Source: Euryarchaeota archaeon UBA596 (lineage in GTDB: Archaea; Thermoplasmatota; Poseidoniia; Poseidoniales; Poseidoniaceae). From it: a stretch of DNA of 16,589 nucleotides. The stretch covers positions 531-17,119 of the forward strand of contig DAGQ01000026.1 in assembly GCA_002498205.1 (NCBI GenBank), in the 5' to 3' direction. Shown here piece by piece: positions 1-6,857 of the stretch; position 1 is the stretch's first letter; every line of letters starts with the position of its first letter. The notes below the pieces were generated by a model that was not told where the DNA came from, made no database searches, and saw nothing but the letters and a program-made list of their open reading frames with translations. The position numbers were made by a program, and so were the translations under genes.

Positions 1-524
1 ATTTCCTGTCTAAAATTAAGTATATTTTCTTCTGTTAACCTACCATCAAACCAAGCTCTTGCATATACTCCAGGGCTTGCATGCCCTTGCCAATACACAT
101 GATCTCCTGAGTCTAATCCGTCTTTTCCTCTGAAATGATGGTTAAACCCCACCTCCCATAAATGTGATACGCTAGCATAAGTGGAAATATGTCCTCCAAT
201 CCCTTCAACTCTTTTATTCGCACTAGTTACCATCATCATTGCATTCCATCTAATTAAATCATGTAATCTCTTTTCAATATCTAAATTTCCTGGATATGGA
301 GAATCTAAAGACGAGGGTATCGAATTTAGATATGGAGTCGAAACTGTTTTTGGTATTTTTAATCCTTTTTCATTAGCCGCTTGAATTGTTTCTATAAGGA
401 GTCTCTCTGCTCTTTTTGTTCCTTGTAATTCTATTACTGAAAGTATAGATTCGATCCATTCAAAAGTTTCTTCTTCGTCCGAATCGGGCGTGCCAAATCG
501 AAAAGGAAATTCTCCCATGAACAT
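1..524 (-). CDS. aceE: Pyruvate dehydrogenase E1, homodimeric type (N-terminal part; gene runs off the left edge)
   Basis: The reading frame is open from the window edge back to an ATG at 524 (second in-frame ATG at 518). A stop codon sits immediately upstream of 524, so the start is one of these two. The roughly 174 residues visible match the start of AceE, the thiamine-diphosphate E1 that decarboxylates pyruvate and passes the acetyl group to the lipoyl domain of E2. Recognisable blocks are WIESILSVIELQG near residue 20, PYLNSIP near 65, RWNAMMMV near 93, then GGHISTYAS, EVGFNHHFRGKD and QGHASPGVYARAW. The last blocks belong to the cofactor-binding region of the family. The full protein is normally near 890 residues, so about 700 lie outside. 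This single-chain E1 is typical of proteobacteria and actinobacteria; most archaea use pyruvate:ferredoxin oxidoreductase or an alpha/beta E1. Acquisition from bacteria is inferred. It diverges from the 608 gene across about 83 bases. Confidence 0.93.
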   Translation of the reverse strand, partial: MFMGEFPFRFGTPDSDEEETFEWIESILSVIELQGTKRAERLLIETIQAANEKGLKIPKTVSTPYLNSIPSSLDSPYPGNLDIEKRLHDLIRWNAMMMVTSANKRVEGIGGHISTYASVSHLWEVGFNHHFRGKDGLDSGDHVYWQGHASPGVYARAWFDGRLTEENILNFRQE

Positions 525-561
525 CTCTCATGTTTTGCGCATATTCCCTTACCCTTAACAA

Positions 562-571
562 TTACTTAAAG
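562..571 (+). promoter_or_regulatory. Possible TATA-like element for the 608 gene
   Basis: TTACTTAAAG lies about 37 bases before the ATG at 608. This would place transcription start only a few bases before the start codon, as is common for leaderless or short-leader archaeal mRNAs. It lies in the divergent gap shared with aceE. The match to an archaeal TATA box is by eye only. Confidence 0.3.
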
Positions 572-607
572 GCTAAAATGTAAAAACCCGAACTAAGAGC
601 GATAAAT

Positions 608-1378
608 ATGGGGGGTAGTAAATCAATTAAAACCGCCCTAATTAATAAAAAAAAAGATTTAGGGCAAATGAAATCTGAAAAACCATGGATTTTCATTTGG
701 AAATTAATAATTGGCTTAATAGTTTTGATTTTTTCTATAATTGTAGGTTATCAATTATTCACAAATACTGAGTTCATTAATGAATTAATTAAGAATTCTG
801 GTTCAATGGGGCCTTTGGTTTATTTATTTATATTATCACTTGCAATTACCATGCTATTTCCCACCCCAATCTTAAAAATTTTTACAGGAACATTTTTCGG
901 ATTTTCATTAGGATTATTAATTAATTTTTTAGCATGTATGATTGGGGGATTACTAGCTTTTTCTATAGGTAGGTTCTTTTTCAAAGATACTATTACTGAA
1001 ATAATCAAAGATAATAAAACTGCAATTAAATTAGAAAAATCTCTAAAAGAAGAGGGGTTCAAATTATCTTTTTTAGTACGTTTAAGTCCATTTATTCCAG
1101 ATGAGTGGTTGAATTATGTTTTGTCTATTTCCCCAATTTCTACAAAAACATTTATTTTTTCAAATTCTTCAAGTATTGTTTATTCTCTTATTTACGCTTA
1201 TTATGGTGCTATTTTAGGTCGAGTTGTATTAAGTCAAAAAGGACTCTTAGACGTAAATTATACTATTATTGATTGGTCATTAATGATTCTAGGAATTTTT
1301 GCCACAATAATAAGTGCTATTATTATTACAAATATTTCAAAAAATGCGTTTGAAAATGCGGTATTTGAATCTGAATAA
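608..1378 (+). CDS. TVP38/TMEM64 (VTT/DedA-like) family membrane protein
   Basis: A 256-residue integral membrane protein with a VTT (SNARE-associated, DedA-like) domain. The first membrane helix is about residues 28-50. The family core follows: a re-entrant region with LFPTPILKIFTGTFFG at 83-98, the small-residue helix GGLLAFSIGRFF at 113-124, then an amphipathic stretch and FLVRLSPFIPDEWLNY at 155-170, the conserved R-x-S-P-x-x-P signature. C-terminal helices lie at about 185-205 and 222-243. DedA/TVP38 relatives are linked to lipid scrambling or flipping and membrane homeostasis, so such a role here is inferred from the family only. The start at 608 is preferred because a TATA-like element lies at the right distance; an in-frame ATG at 668 would shorten the cytosolic N terminus by 20 residues. 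gcvH follows after 42 bases on the same strand. Confidence 0.88.
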   Translation: MGGSKSIKTALINKKKDLGQMKSEKPWIFIWKLIIGLIVLIFSIIVGYQLFTNTEFINELIKNSGSMGPLVYLFILSLAITMLFPTPILKIFTGTFFGFSLGLLINFLACMIGGLLAFSIGRFFFKDTITEIIKDNKTAIKLEKSLKEEGFKLSFLVRLSPFIPDEWLNYVLSISPISTKTFIFSNSSSIVYSLIYAYYGAILGRVVLSQKGLLDVNYTIIDWSLMILGIFATIISAIIITNISKNAFENAVFESE

Positions 1379-1394
1379 TCTAAGCGAAAACTTG

Positions 1395-1417
1395 ACCCCC
1401 TTGGACGACTTCGGGGT
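1395..1417 (+). promoter_or_regulatory. Hairpin that could mask the gcvH ribosome binding site
   Basis: ACCCC (1395-1399) can pair with GGGGT (1413-1417) around a 13-base loop. GGGGT is also the best ribosome-binding candidate for gcvH, four bases before its ATG. If the stem forms in the mRNA it would sequester that site. A five-pair stem can arise by chance, so this is only a candidate. Confidence 0.3.
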
Positions 1418-1420
1418 AAC

Positions 1421-1807
1421 ATGAGCGAAGTTCCAGAAGGGCTATACTATACGGCTGAACATGAATGGATTAGAGTTGAAGATGATGGTACTGTGACTGT
1501 AGGAATCACAGATCATGCACAAAATGCATTAACCGATATTGTATATGTTGAATTACCTGAAAGTGATGAATCTTTCAAAAGCCATGATGAATTTACTATT
1601 GTTGAATCTGTAAAAAGTGCAAGTCCTGTTTTTATTCCTTTTTCAGGTACTGTAATTTCTACAAATTTAGAATTAGAAGATTCTCCAGAATTAATAAATC
1701 AATCTCCATATGGAGATGGATGGATTGCAAAATTTAGTATTGATAATGTTGATGAGTTAAATTCATTAATGTCAGCTGAAGATTATAAAAATCACATAAA
1801 CGAATAA
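1421..1807 (+). CDS. gcvH: Glycine cleavage system H protein (lipoyl carrier)
   Basis: A 128-residue H protein, the usual family length. H protein carries a lipoyl arm that takes the aminomethyl group from glycine at P protein and shuttles it to T and L proteins; in some organisms it is also the donor for lipoylation of 2-oxoacid dehydrogenases. The family opening YTAEHEWI is at residues 10-17. GITDHAQ is at 28-34. The lipoylation loop IVESVKSAS at 60-68 puts the modified lysine at K65. NQSPYGDGW near residue 93 is the conserved C-terminal turn. The start at 1421 follows GGGGT. Genes for P, T and L proteins are not in the window, so glycine cleavage itself is not demonstrated here. The aceE gene nearby encodes another lipoyl-dependent system but is divergently transcribed. 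The RNase HI frame begins 13 bases after this stop codon. Confidence 0.95.
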   Translation: MSEVPEGLYYTAEHEWIRVEDDGTVTVGITDHAQNALTDIVYVELPESDESFKSHDEFTIVESVKSASPVFIPFSGTVISTNLELEDSPELINQSPYGDGWIAKFSIDNVDELNSLMSAEDYKNHINE

Positions 1808-1813
1808 GGGGAG
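1808..1813 (+). promoter_or_regulatory. Shine-Dalgarno that sets the RNase HI start
   Basis: GGGGAG directly follows the gcvH stop codon and is followed by a seven-base spacer and then ATC at 1821. It matches the anti-Shine-Dalgarno complement and has normal spacing. This makes ATC the best start candidate in a frame with no conventional start. Confidence 0.6.
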
Positions 1814-1820
1814 TAATTAC

Positions 1821-2357
1821 ATCCAATCTCCATTTTTTAGTCTATATGTTGATGGCTCATGTTTAAACAATGTCAATGTAAATAAAAATACTGAAGCAGG
1901 ATGGGGTTTTTTAGTTGTAAAAGGTGACCTTCCTTTAGGAAAAGGAAAAGGAGAAATTATTCATGAAAGTTTTGGACTTGTAATTACAAATTCAGATTCT
2001 GAAGATTATTTTGGTGCCGAAGTAGGTTCAAATAATACTGGAGAATTATCTGCAATAGCCCATGCATTAAGATGGATACTAATTAATTGCACAAACGAAA
2101 CTGTTGAAATCTGTACTGATTCAACATATGCTGGAAATATCGCTAGTGGGAAATGGAAAGCAAAAGCAAACAAATTATTGGCAGCAAAAGTTCAATATCT
2201 TTGGAATGAAGTCGAAATTAATCAAAAATTAACTTGGAGGCATGTTAGGGCCCATAGAGGTCATCGTTGGAATGAAAGGGCTGATCATTTAGCAAATCGA
2301 GCTGTTCAAAAAAGAACACCAGAACCTCTAAGTTTTTGGAAACCCGGAATGCGTTAA
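1821..2357 (+). CDS. rnhA: Ribonuclease HI, apparent ATC start codon
   Basis: A 178-residue RNase H domain protein, which degrades the RNA strand of RNA-DNA hybrids (R-loops, primers). It shows LYVDGSC at 8-14 (catalytic D11), NNTGELSA at 71-78 (E75), CTDSTYA at 98-104 (D100) and HRGHRWNERAD at 145-155 (loop histidine and D155). This is the full D-E-D-D set, so an active enzyme is expected. Compared with the 155-residue E. coli enzyme, the first hairpin carries an insertion at about 34-70. The frame has no ATG, GTG or TTG before the first catalytic Asp, and is closed upstream by a TAA at 1797-1799. ATC at 1821 is the best-placed start because GGGGAG precedes it by seven bases; ACG at 1800 is a worse alternative. 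A frameshift from gcvH is also possible but no slippery site is seen. The stop overlaps the convergent gene by four bases. Confidence 0.88.
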   Translation: MQSPFFSLYVDGSCLNNVNVNKNTEAGWGFLVVKGDLPLGKGKGEIIHESFGLVITNSDSEDYFGAEVGSNNTGELSAIAHALRWILINCTNETVEICTDSTYAGNIASGKWKAKANKLLAAKVQYLWNEVEINQKLTWRHVRAHRGHRWNERADHLANRAVQKRTPEPLSFWKPGMR

Positions 2358-4030
2358 TTTCCTTGAAAATGATTTATATGGCCAGGTAAACGACTTATTA
2401 GTACTTCTGTATCCTCTAACCTTGCCCTTGGTTTAGGCGGAAAAGGTGGTGCTCCGCCTAATACTTGTGCACACCAATAAACTGTGCGTGATTTGAATTC
2501 TTTAAGCCATTTAACTAAATCAGTAGTACTTTCTTTAATAGTATGATATGAAGTAAGGAAGGACGTTATTTCTGATGCCCAAGGATGTCCTTCATTTCCG
2601 AAAACAGGAGTTTCTTCTGCTCTTGAAATTCCCTTTTTCAGAAGTTTTTCTGCGTCTATAATAAATTTTTTAGAATGTTCGTCTTTCGAACCTTTAGAAA
2701 TTGCAATTTCTACACCTTGTATAATTCTTGAAACAGATTCACTAATCCAAATATCTCCATAATTGACTGCCCACCCCCATCCATTTTTCTTGATAGAAGC
2801 GAGATGGAATGTCTCTGCAGCAATTGACCATTCTCCCCGCATCATTTGCTTAATGCCGTCAACCCACATAAAACGTGCTGCCTCAAGAAGGCGCTTGTTA
2901 TAGCAACCTTCGAGATTCTGTTCCGCCATTCGTCTAACTTCGGAATCTCCAAAAGTTAATGCATAACCAAGATAAAGTTCGCATTCGAAAAGTGTATTTT
3001 CAAGTAGTTTATGGACATTCATATGAAAACCTCCTAACTGTGCCCACCATTTACCGCTATCAAGTCTAGGATTGTTCTCCAATAAATCGCGCATTGTAAT
3101 TAGAATTTTTTTCATCTGATTACAAGTATCTCTATTGCTTAATTCCCTTCTATCCCATTTATCCCAAGTTTCGCGTAGATATTGTAACATATTATTAGCG
3201 GAAAGACGAGCATCTTCCTGTTTTTTGGCGAAAGCTGAAACCTCAAAATCATCTGGGGGTTCATTGCCTTCGACTGAAAAAGTAATTTCATAACGTACAA
3301 TCCCAATATTTGGATCATTCCAATCAGATGTACTAACTGCGACAAATTCTACTCTATACTCTGTCTTTCGGTGTGGATCAAATTGAATCTTGCCTTCTAA
3401 AGAACCGTCATCAAAAAAGCGAATTCCTGGTGGAAGACGAACTAATGTTGGAGCTTGCATAAATCCATCTTTACTCAATAAGTCTTGTCCTGGTTGGTGC
3501 TTAATCTGTTCTCCGACAGAAATCTTACCAAGGTTAACTGTTTGCCGGGTAATTCTAATTCCATTACGGACAACGCAGCGATAGTGTTCACTGTAAAGTT
3601 CGGCATAAGACCAGTTTTTTGGATAATAATGACAACAATAACATCTTCCTGTTCTATAACCGGGACTACCCTGTTTTGCTTCACCTTGTTCACAGCCGAT
3701 GAGAGATTTGTTAGAACTATCGAAGTTATTTGATTCTTCATTAAATTTAGATCTAATCATATTAACTTCTGATGGTAATACATCAAGAGCATCCATTCGA
3801 TGAGCGATTTTCAAATCTTCATTAGTAGCTTCCCTACAATAACGTGAATTATCTTCTGGAACATAGATGAGCGTATGATTATCATTAAGTAAGACTTCAT
3901 ATGGAGCATCTTTCTCAATTGGCCAATCATCTTCACGATAATCCAATGCAATTATTCTTCCAAGCTTCCACCCATTTGGTCCAAGATTGCACATAACGAG
4001 AGTACCAACGTTGAAACGAGGATTTGACAT
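2354..4030 (-). CDS. Multidomain protein of unknown function resembling marine-alga-type proteins
   Basis: A 558-residue protein with no function I can name. Residues 1-75 form a compact module, with VGTLVMCNLGPNGWKLGRI at 8-26, YREDDWP at 31-37 and APYEVLLNDNHTLIYVPED at 42-60. I recall this module from many proteins of diatoms, haptophytes and other algae, but cannot confirm it here. Residues 128-152 contain C130, C132, C133, H134 and C152, possibly metal-binding. Residues 195-255 look like an immunoglobulin/cadherin-like beta domain (LPPGIRF, then EYRVEFVAVST). Residues 265-500 are helical and rich in Trp, with WWAQLGGFHMNVHKLLENT at 328-346 and GWGWAVNYGDIWISE at 417-431. No signal peptide or membrane helix is seen. 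Local GC is higher than in neighbours (28 of 60 bases at 2821-2880). A TATA-like ATATAT at 4054-4059 fits a leaderless mRNA. It converges on rnhA with a four-base overlap. Transfer to or from plankton eukaryotes is inference. Confidence 0.8.
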   Translation of the reverse strand: MSNPRFNVGTLVMCNLGPNGWKLGRIIALDYREDDWPIEKDAPYEVLLNDNHTLIYVPEDNSRYCREATNEDLKIAHRMDALDVLPSEVNMIRSKFNEESNNFDSSNKSLIGCEQGEAKQGSPGYRTGRCYCCHYYPKNWSYAELYSEHYRCVVRNGIRITRQTVNLGKISVGEQIKHQPGQDLLSKDGFMQAPTLVRLPPGIRFFDDGSLEGKIQFDPHRKTEYRVEFVAVSTSDWNDPNIGIVRYEITFSVEGNEPPDDFEVSAFAKKQEDARLSANNMLQYLRETWDKWDRRELSNRDTCNQMKKILITMRDLLENNPRLDSGKWWAQLGGFHMNVHKLLENTLFECELYLGYALTFGDSEVRRMAEQNLEGCYNKRLLEAARFMWVDGIKQMMRGEWSIAAETFHLASIKKNGWGWAVNYGDIWISESVSRIIQGVEIAISKGSKDEHSKKFIIDAEKLLKKGISRAEETPVFGNEGHPWASEITSFLTSYHTIKESTTDLVKWLKEFKSRTVYWCAQVLGGAPPFPPKPRARLEDTEVLISRLPGHINHFQGN

Positions 4031-4053
4031 TATTACTCTAACTTCAAAGACAC

Positions 4054-4059
4054 ATATAT
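4054..4059 (-). promoter_or_regulatory. TATA box for the 558-residue protein gene
   Basis: On the minus strand ATATAT ends 23 bases before the ATG at 4030. That is the spacing expected if transcription begins at or next to the start codon. No Shine-Dalgarno is visible, which agrees with a leaderless transcript. Confidence 0.45.
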
Positions 4060-4090
4060 TATTTTGTTTAATAAAATTGAATGAAAATTC

Positions 4091-4522
4091 TTATTCTTCT
4101 TCTAAAAAGTAATTATTAAAATATAACCATGCATAACTAAATTGAAGTAACGCTAATAATGAAATTAAGCCTAATAGCATACCAGTTGGTCTTGGGAATA
4201 TTTCTGAAAATGGATCGCCTACAAGCCAAGTAATAATTACCATAATTATTCCAAAAATAAATAAATTTGACATACCTTTTTTAGGATTTTTCCATCTATC
4301 AAGAGTTGGAATTAGTCCATTAATTTTGAAATGCCATCTAAACCAGGCTAAATAAATTAAAATTCCGCCTACTAATCCAAGTGAACCTTGAGTGAAACTT
4401 ACGTCATTCCAAGGTCCTTTCCAGCCAAAATCAGTGAATGTTTGTGCAATTAAAATTACTCCAATTATTGCTAATCCTTGCCAAGGAGGACCTTGGTCCT
4501 TGGAAGCGCTTAATTCGGCCAT
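4091..4522 (-). CDS. Four-helix membrane protein of unknown function
   Basis: A 143-residue protein that I do not recognise. Four hydrophobic segments are visible: about residues 16-31, 46-62, 86-102 and 113-136. A basic loop, DRWKNPKKG, lies at 75-83, and the protein ends in an acidic tail, EEE. A DFGWKGPW motif at 31-38 lies between helices 1 and 2. The frame is open further upstream to an ATG at 4591. The ATG at 4522 is preferred because the longer version would run into the promoter and start of the divergent galU, and because MAELSASKDQGPPW is a plausible cytosolic N terminus. It lies 60 bases before the 558-residue protein gene on the same strand. The TATA-like element in that gap suggests separate promoters. 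Confidence 0.7.
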   Translation of the reverse strand: MAELSASKDQGPPWQGLAIIGVILIAQTFTDFGWKGPWNDVSFTQGSLGLVGGILIYLAWFRWHFKINGLIPTLDRWKNPKKGMSNLFIFGIIMVIITWLVGDPFSEIFPRPTGMLLGLISLLALLQFSYAWLYFNNYFLEEE

Positions 4523-4576
4523 GTGTGTGCCAATTATTACGAGCGCTTGAAAGCATCCTATGTTTTGGGATATCTT

Positions 4577-5458
4577 ATGGGACCAAAGCACGCCATTATT
4601 TTAGCCGGTGGAATTGGAAGTAGAATGTTACCCGCAAGTAGTTTGGTTCCTAAAGAAATAATGCCATTAATTGACTTGCCAGCGATTAATTATGCAATTG
4701 AAGAAATAAAGAATACAGGAATAAATAATATTCATATCGTAATTAATGAACAAAAAAAATGGATGATTGATTTACTAAAATATAATGAAAAATATGTATC
4801 TTCTTTACAGAAAATGAGAACTGATATCCCCTCAAATTTTTTAAATCCGTTAGAAAATATAAATTTACAAATACACGTTCAAGAAATACAATTAGGGTTC
4901 GCCAATGCTATATCTTACGCTTTAGATGAAGTTAGCGGTCCTTTTTTAGTATTGTTAGGTGATAATATTCTTATCGATGAGCACTTACCACCTACCACAA
5001 ATATATCTAGAAGTAATGCATCATTAAAATTAATAAAAAAATTTAATGAAAATAAAAGACCTGTGGTTGGATTACACAAAGTAACAAAAGAAGAATTGAA
5101 TTCATTTGGTGTTGTAAAAAAGGTAAATGGAAAGATTACTGAAATTGTTGAAAAGCCTGACATTGAAAATGCACCAAGTGATAGTGTGTTATGCGGAAGA
5201 TATCTATTTACAGAAGATTTCAAAGATTTATTAATAAAATATTCAGTAGAAAAATTTGGAGAATTACAATCAATTGAAATTCAAAAACATTGGATGAATA
5301 GTGAACAAGGTCTTGATTATGTTGATCTAGATGATCATGATTGGTATGATTCTGGACAGCCAGAAGTTTGGTTAAAAGCACAAATAGATCATGCATTAAA
5401 AAGAAAAGATTTGGGGCCTAGTTTAAGAGAATGGTTGGTTCAAAGATTATCTGAATAA
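4577..5458 (+). CDS. galU: UTP-glucose-1-phosphate uridylyltransferase (GalU-type nucleotidyltransferase)
   Basis: A 293-residue sugar-phosphate nucleotidyltransferase that makes UDP-glucose (or a close relative) from UTP and glucose-1-phosphate for glycan and glycolipid synthesis. The nucleotide-binding signature is AIILAGGIGSRMLPAS at 6-21, followed by VPKEIMPLIDLPAI at 24-37. QLGFANAI at 105-112 corresponds to the GLGHAV block of bacterial GalU, which separates it from thymidylyltransferase RmlA. LLGDN at 126-130 gives the metal-binding Asp, VEKPD at 191-195 the sugar-phosphate contact, and YDSGQPEVWLKA at 257-268 the C-terminal family motif. The frame is open to an ATG at 4523. The ATG at 4577 is chosen because the family starts immediately before AIILAGG and because the upstream stretch overlaps the divergent promoter gap. 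The specific sugar substrate is not provable from sequence. Its end overlaps the convergent gene by 19 bases. Confidence 0.85.
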   Translation: MGPKHAIILAGGIGSRMLPASSLVPKEIMPLIDLPAINYAIEEIKNTGINNIHIVINEQKKWMIDLLKYNEKYVSSLQKMRTDIPSNFLNPLENINLQIHVQEIQLGFANAISYALDEVSGPFLVLLGDNILIDEHLPPTTNISRSNASLKLIKKFNENKRPVVGLHKVTKEELNSFGVVKKVNGKITEIVEKPDIENAPSDSVLCGRYLFTEDFKDLLIKYSVEKFGELQSIEIQKHWMNSEQGLDYVDLDDHDWYDSGQPEVWLKAQIDHALKRKDLGPSLREWLVQRLSE

Positions 5459-6831
5459 ATCGGTCCTGGTAACTTTCCACCCTCATCAAGATATTTTTTC
5501 CATTGTACAGTTCTATCTTTCCTTCGAACATCTAAAACTTCCCAAAGTGATTGTAAACTAGATGCCTTTGCCGAGTGTATTTTTTTAATTATTAAAGCAA
5601 AACATTCAGTATTTACTTCATCTAACCTTAATAATAATTCACGTAATCTAATAGCCAATACTTCATCTCCATCAAGCCATAATGTACTAAATATCCCTCT
5701 TTCATCTTCAGGGAAAATTGTGATATAATTCCTTAAATGGGATACAAGATTTCTTCTTACAATGATTTCTGAATGGGTACTCAACTCACTTAATTTATCT
5801 CCAAATAATCCTTCATCTAAAAATCGAATATCTCCAACAGTAGAACTTGCAGCAGCTAAGACTGTTTTATCATTAGAAAGTAACATTTTCTCTAGGTAAG
5901 GTAAAGCTTTCCACTCAATCCTTCTGAATAAACGAGTTAATACGTCTGCCAAACCTCTTTGAACATTAACTTCTTCACGATTTGAAAGTTTTTCTAATAA
6001 TTTTAATCCAGTTTCTAAATCTGCTTCTACTAAACGAGGTAAGCAAATTGTTAATCTTATTGGAATCTCTATAAAATTATCATCTGCTGCTCTTAGCATT
6101 TTTTCTCCAATACCTAATGGAACGACTAATTCTTGTCTTTCTAATAGCAACGCCGCCCATTCAATTAGTAAAAGTCGTCTATTATTCTCACTTTTTTCCA
6201 ATCTTTCCATTAACCATAAGGCCGATTCTAATCCTCTTTCATGTACAATTATTCCATACCTAGGTACCTTAGCATTTGGATCCCAACTCATTTCATGGGG
6301 ACCACTTTCTTTAGTTGAATGCCAAGCCCCTGGACGAGAAGCCAGAGCAATACTTTCCAATAGATGATACCCTTGATAAACAGATTGACCATGCGGTTTT
6401 TGACATAAGCCATTCAGCATAAATATTGCAATCCACCAACGCTCTGTATCTGGTGCAATTTCATCTAGAGACCTTGAAAACCAATCAGTACAAATTGCAA
6501 ATAATATTCTTTCTGCAACTTCTTCCTTCCTATTTATCAACCATTTTTCATATTCTTCAAATGGTTTCTGAGTCAATGACATTTTGTAAGGTACCATTAT
6601 TTCTACAATACTTTCTAAATGTCTTTCAAAAACAACTAATTCTGCATCAAAAATACTCAATGTTTTTTCAATTAAATTATCTACGTCTTTTGGATGAATT
6701 GGGGGAAAATCTGGATCCATTAATGGAGGGTTTGGTAAAGGCCAATGCGACTTAGAGTTATCTAATGCGACAACTAGATTGTTTCTAGCAATCTCCCTTA
6801 CTACTTCACTAACATGCTGTTGAGGTTTCAG
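5440..6831 (-). CDS. Predicted all-helical repeat-like protein after tfb, non-ATG start
   Basis: A 463-residue protein with no function I recognise. It appears almost entirely alpha-helical, with leucine-rich helix pairs from about residue 185 onward that resemble HEAT/ARM-type repeats (for example LVEADLETGLKLLEKLSNREEV, then VLTRLFRRIEWKALPYLEKML). A Trp/Pro-rich stretch with SRPGAWHSTKESGPHEMSWD lies near residues 173-192. No signal peptide or membrane helix is seen. The first ATG is at 6720, but the frame stays open and protein-like for 37 more codons upstream, encoding KPQQHVSEVVREIARNNL and more. It stops only at a TAA before GGAGGAGGT at 6835-6843. CTG at 6831 is seven bases after the first GGAGG and ATC at 6834 four bases after it. 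I prefer CTG, with 6720 as the conventional fallback. It sits 26 bases after the tfb stop and is almost certainly co-transcribed with it. Confidence 0.72.
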   Translation of the reverse strand: MKPQQHVSEVVREIARNNLVVALDNSKSHWPLPNPPLMDPDFPPIHPKDVDNLIEKTLSIFDAELVVFERHLESIVEIMVPYKMSLTQKPFEEYEKWLINRKEEVAERILFAICTDWFSRSLDEIAPDTERWWIAIFMLNGLCQKPHGQSVYQGYHLLESIALASRPGAWHSTKESGPHEMSWDPNAKVPRYGIIVHERGLESALWLMERLEKSENNRRLLLIEWAALLLERQELVVPLGIGEKMLRAADDNFIEIPIRLTICLPRLVEADLETGLKLLEKLSNREEVNVQRGLADVLTRLFRRIEWKALPYLEKMLLSNDKTVLAAASSTVGDIRFLDEGLFGDKLSELSTHSEIIVRRNLVSHLRNYITIFPEDERGIFSTLWLDGDEVLAIRLRELLLRLDEVNTECFALIIKKIHSAKASSLQSLWEVLDVRRKDRTVQWKKYLDEGGKLPGPIYSDNL

Positions 6832-6834
6832 GAT

Positions 6835-6843
6835 ACCTCCTCC
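6835..6843 (-). promoter_or_regulatory. Strong Shine-Dalgarno upstream of a CTG/ATC start
   Basis: On the minus strand GGAGGAGGT lies in the gap after the tfb stop. It is more than 110 bases from the first ATG of the next gene (6720), so it would be useless for that start. It is well placed for CTG at 6831 (or ATC at 6834), in frame with coding-like sequence. Confidence 0.6.
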
Positions 6844-6857
6844 GTTAAATTATGTAA

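Noticed and set aside
181..384. Plus-strand open frame of 67 codons
   Set aside because: It is antisense to well-conserved aceE coding sequence and shows no protein-family features.
1800..1821. Programmed frameshift fusing gcvH to RNase HI
   Set aside because: No slippery heptamer or downstream structure is visible. gcvH ends at its normal family length, and a Shine-Dalgarno precedes the RNase HI frame.
4523..4576. ATG at 4523 as the galU start, and ATG at 4591 as the start of the divergent membrane protein
   Set aside because: The two extended versions overlap each other across the divergent promoter gap, and the added residues do not fit the GalU family. ATG at 4577 and 4522 give clean N termini.
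6426..6755. Plus-strand open frame of 109 codons
   Set aside because: It lies opposite the N-terminal half of the helical protein gene, has low-complexity Phe/Leu/Gln composition typical of an antisense shadow, and has no start signals.
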